In this document: positions 5,766 through 5,829 of the stretch, in pieces
How positions within the stretch are numbered: position 1 is the first letter of the stretch
Layout: each line of letters begins with the position of its first letter
Assembly (NCBI GenBank): GCA_003266105.1
Contig: MVAA01000058.1
Span: 1-5,829, forward strand
Length of the DNA: 5,829 nt
Direction of reading: 5' to 3'
Source: Methanosphaera sp. rholeuAM6
GTDB taxonomy: Archaea; Methanobacteriota; Methanobacteria; Methanobacteriales; Methanobacteriaceae
Notes under the pieces: generated by a model
What the model was told of the DNA's origin: nothing
The model's input: only the letters and a program-made list of their open reading frames with translations
Database searches by the model: none
Position numbers and translations under genes: made by a program

Positions 5766-5829
5766 TGCTCCGACCGGGATTCGAACCCGAGTCTTCGGCT
5801 CGAAAGGCCGAAATGATTGGCCGGACTAC
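5766..5829 (-). tRNA. trnE: tRNA-Glu(UUC), 5' end cut by window edge
   Basis: Read on the minus strand, 64 nt from base 12 of the D-arm to the discriminator base are present; about 11 nt, comprising the 5' acceptor strand, bases 8-9 and the start of the D-stem, lie beyond the edge. The anticodon arm is a perfect 5-bp stem (TCGGC/GCCGA) with loop CTTTCGA, anticodon TTC at 5804-5802, reading GAA/GAG glutamate codons. The variable loop is 4 nt. The T-arm is TCGGG-TTCGAAT-CCCGG with one G-U pair. The 3' acceptor strand is TCGGAGC followed by discriminator A at 5766. CCA is not encoded (TTT follows), as is common in archaea, so it must be added by the CCA enzyme. No intron is visible in the anticodon loop. 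The gene is convergent with comE, 63 bp away. Confidence 0.96.

Noticed and set aside
1..5829. Mobile element, CRISPR array, toxin-antitoxin or defence system
   Set aside because: No transposase, integrase, repeat-spacer pattern, direct terminal repeats or small paired genes are seen. All the space is taken by housekeeping and coenzyme genes and short regulatory gaps.

Overview
The window reads as a low-GC methanogenic archaeon of the Methanobacteriales, most likely Methanosphaera or a close relative such as Methanobrevibacter. The grounds are the very AT-rich intergenic DNA, archaeal TATA/BRE-type promoters, strong AGGTGA-type ribosome binding sites, U-tract terminators without hairpins, a tRNA gene without encoded CCA, and genes found only in archaea or methanogens (aCPSF1, comC, comD, comE). 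The species is an inference. The order aCPSF1-purM-comC-comD-comE also matches what I recall for Methanothermobacter thermautotrophicus (around MTH1203-MTH1207).

Layout: positions 1-359 are a gene-free AT-rich leader with one very good promoter at its far left and weaker ones nearer the first gene. Then come aCPSF1/FttA (360-2267, the archaeal termination ribonuclease), a 171-bp gap with a U8 terminator and a perfect 22-bp palindrome, and purM (2439-3464), followed after 15 bp by comC (3480-4511). A 110-bp gap holds U-tracts, an odd C-rich block and a promoter. Next is the overlapping pair comD (4622-5140, TTG start) and comE (5127-5702). A convergent tRNA-Glu(UUC) gene on the minus strand is cut by the right edge.

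Functionally there are three parts. aCPSF1 ends transcription at U-rich sites, and such sites follow each transcription unit here, including its own. PurM makes the imidazole ring of purines. ComC, ComD and ComE carry out consecutive steps of coenzyme M synthesis: sulfolactate to sulfopyruvate, then decarboxylation to sulfoacetaldehyde. comA and comB, which act earlier, are not in the window. Likely transcription units are aCPSF1 alone, purM-comC, comD-comE, and the tRNA in the opposite direction.

All protein genes look intact and ordinary. I see no mobile element, CRISPR array or defence system, and no undescribed multi-gene system. The points worth a second look are in the non-coding DNA: the palindrome before purM, the long leader of aCPSF1 with its U-tracts, and the C-rich block before comD.
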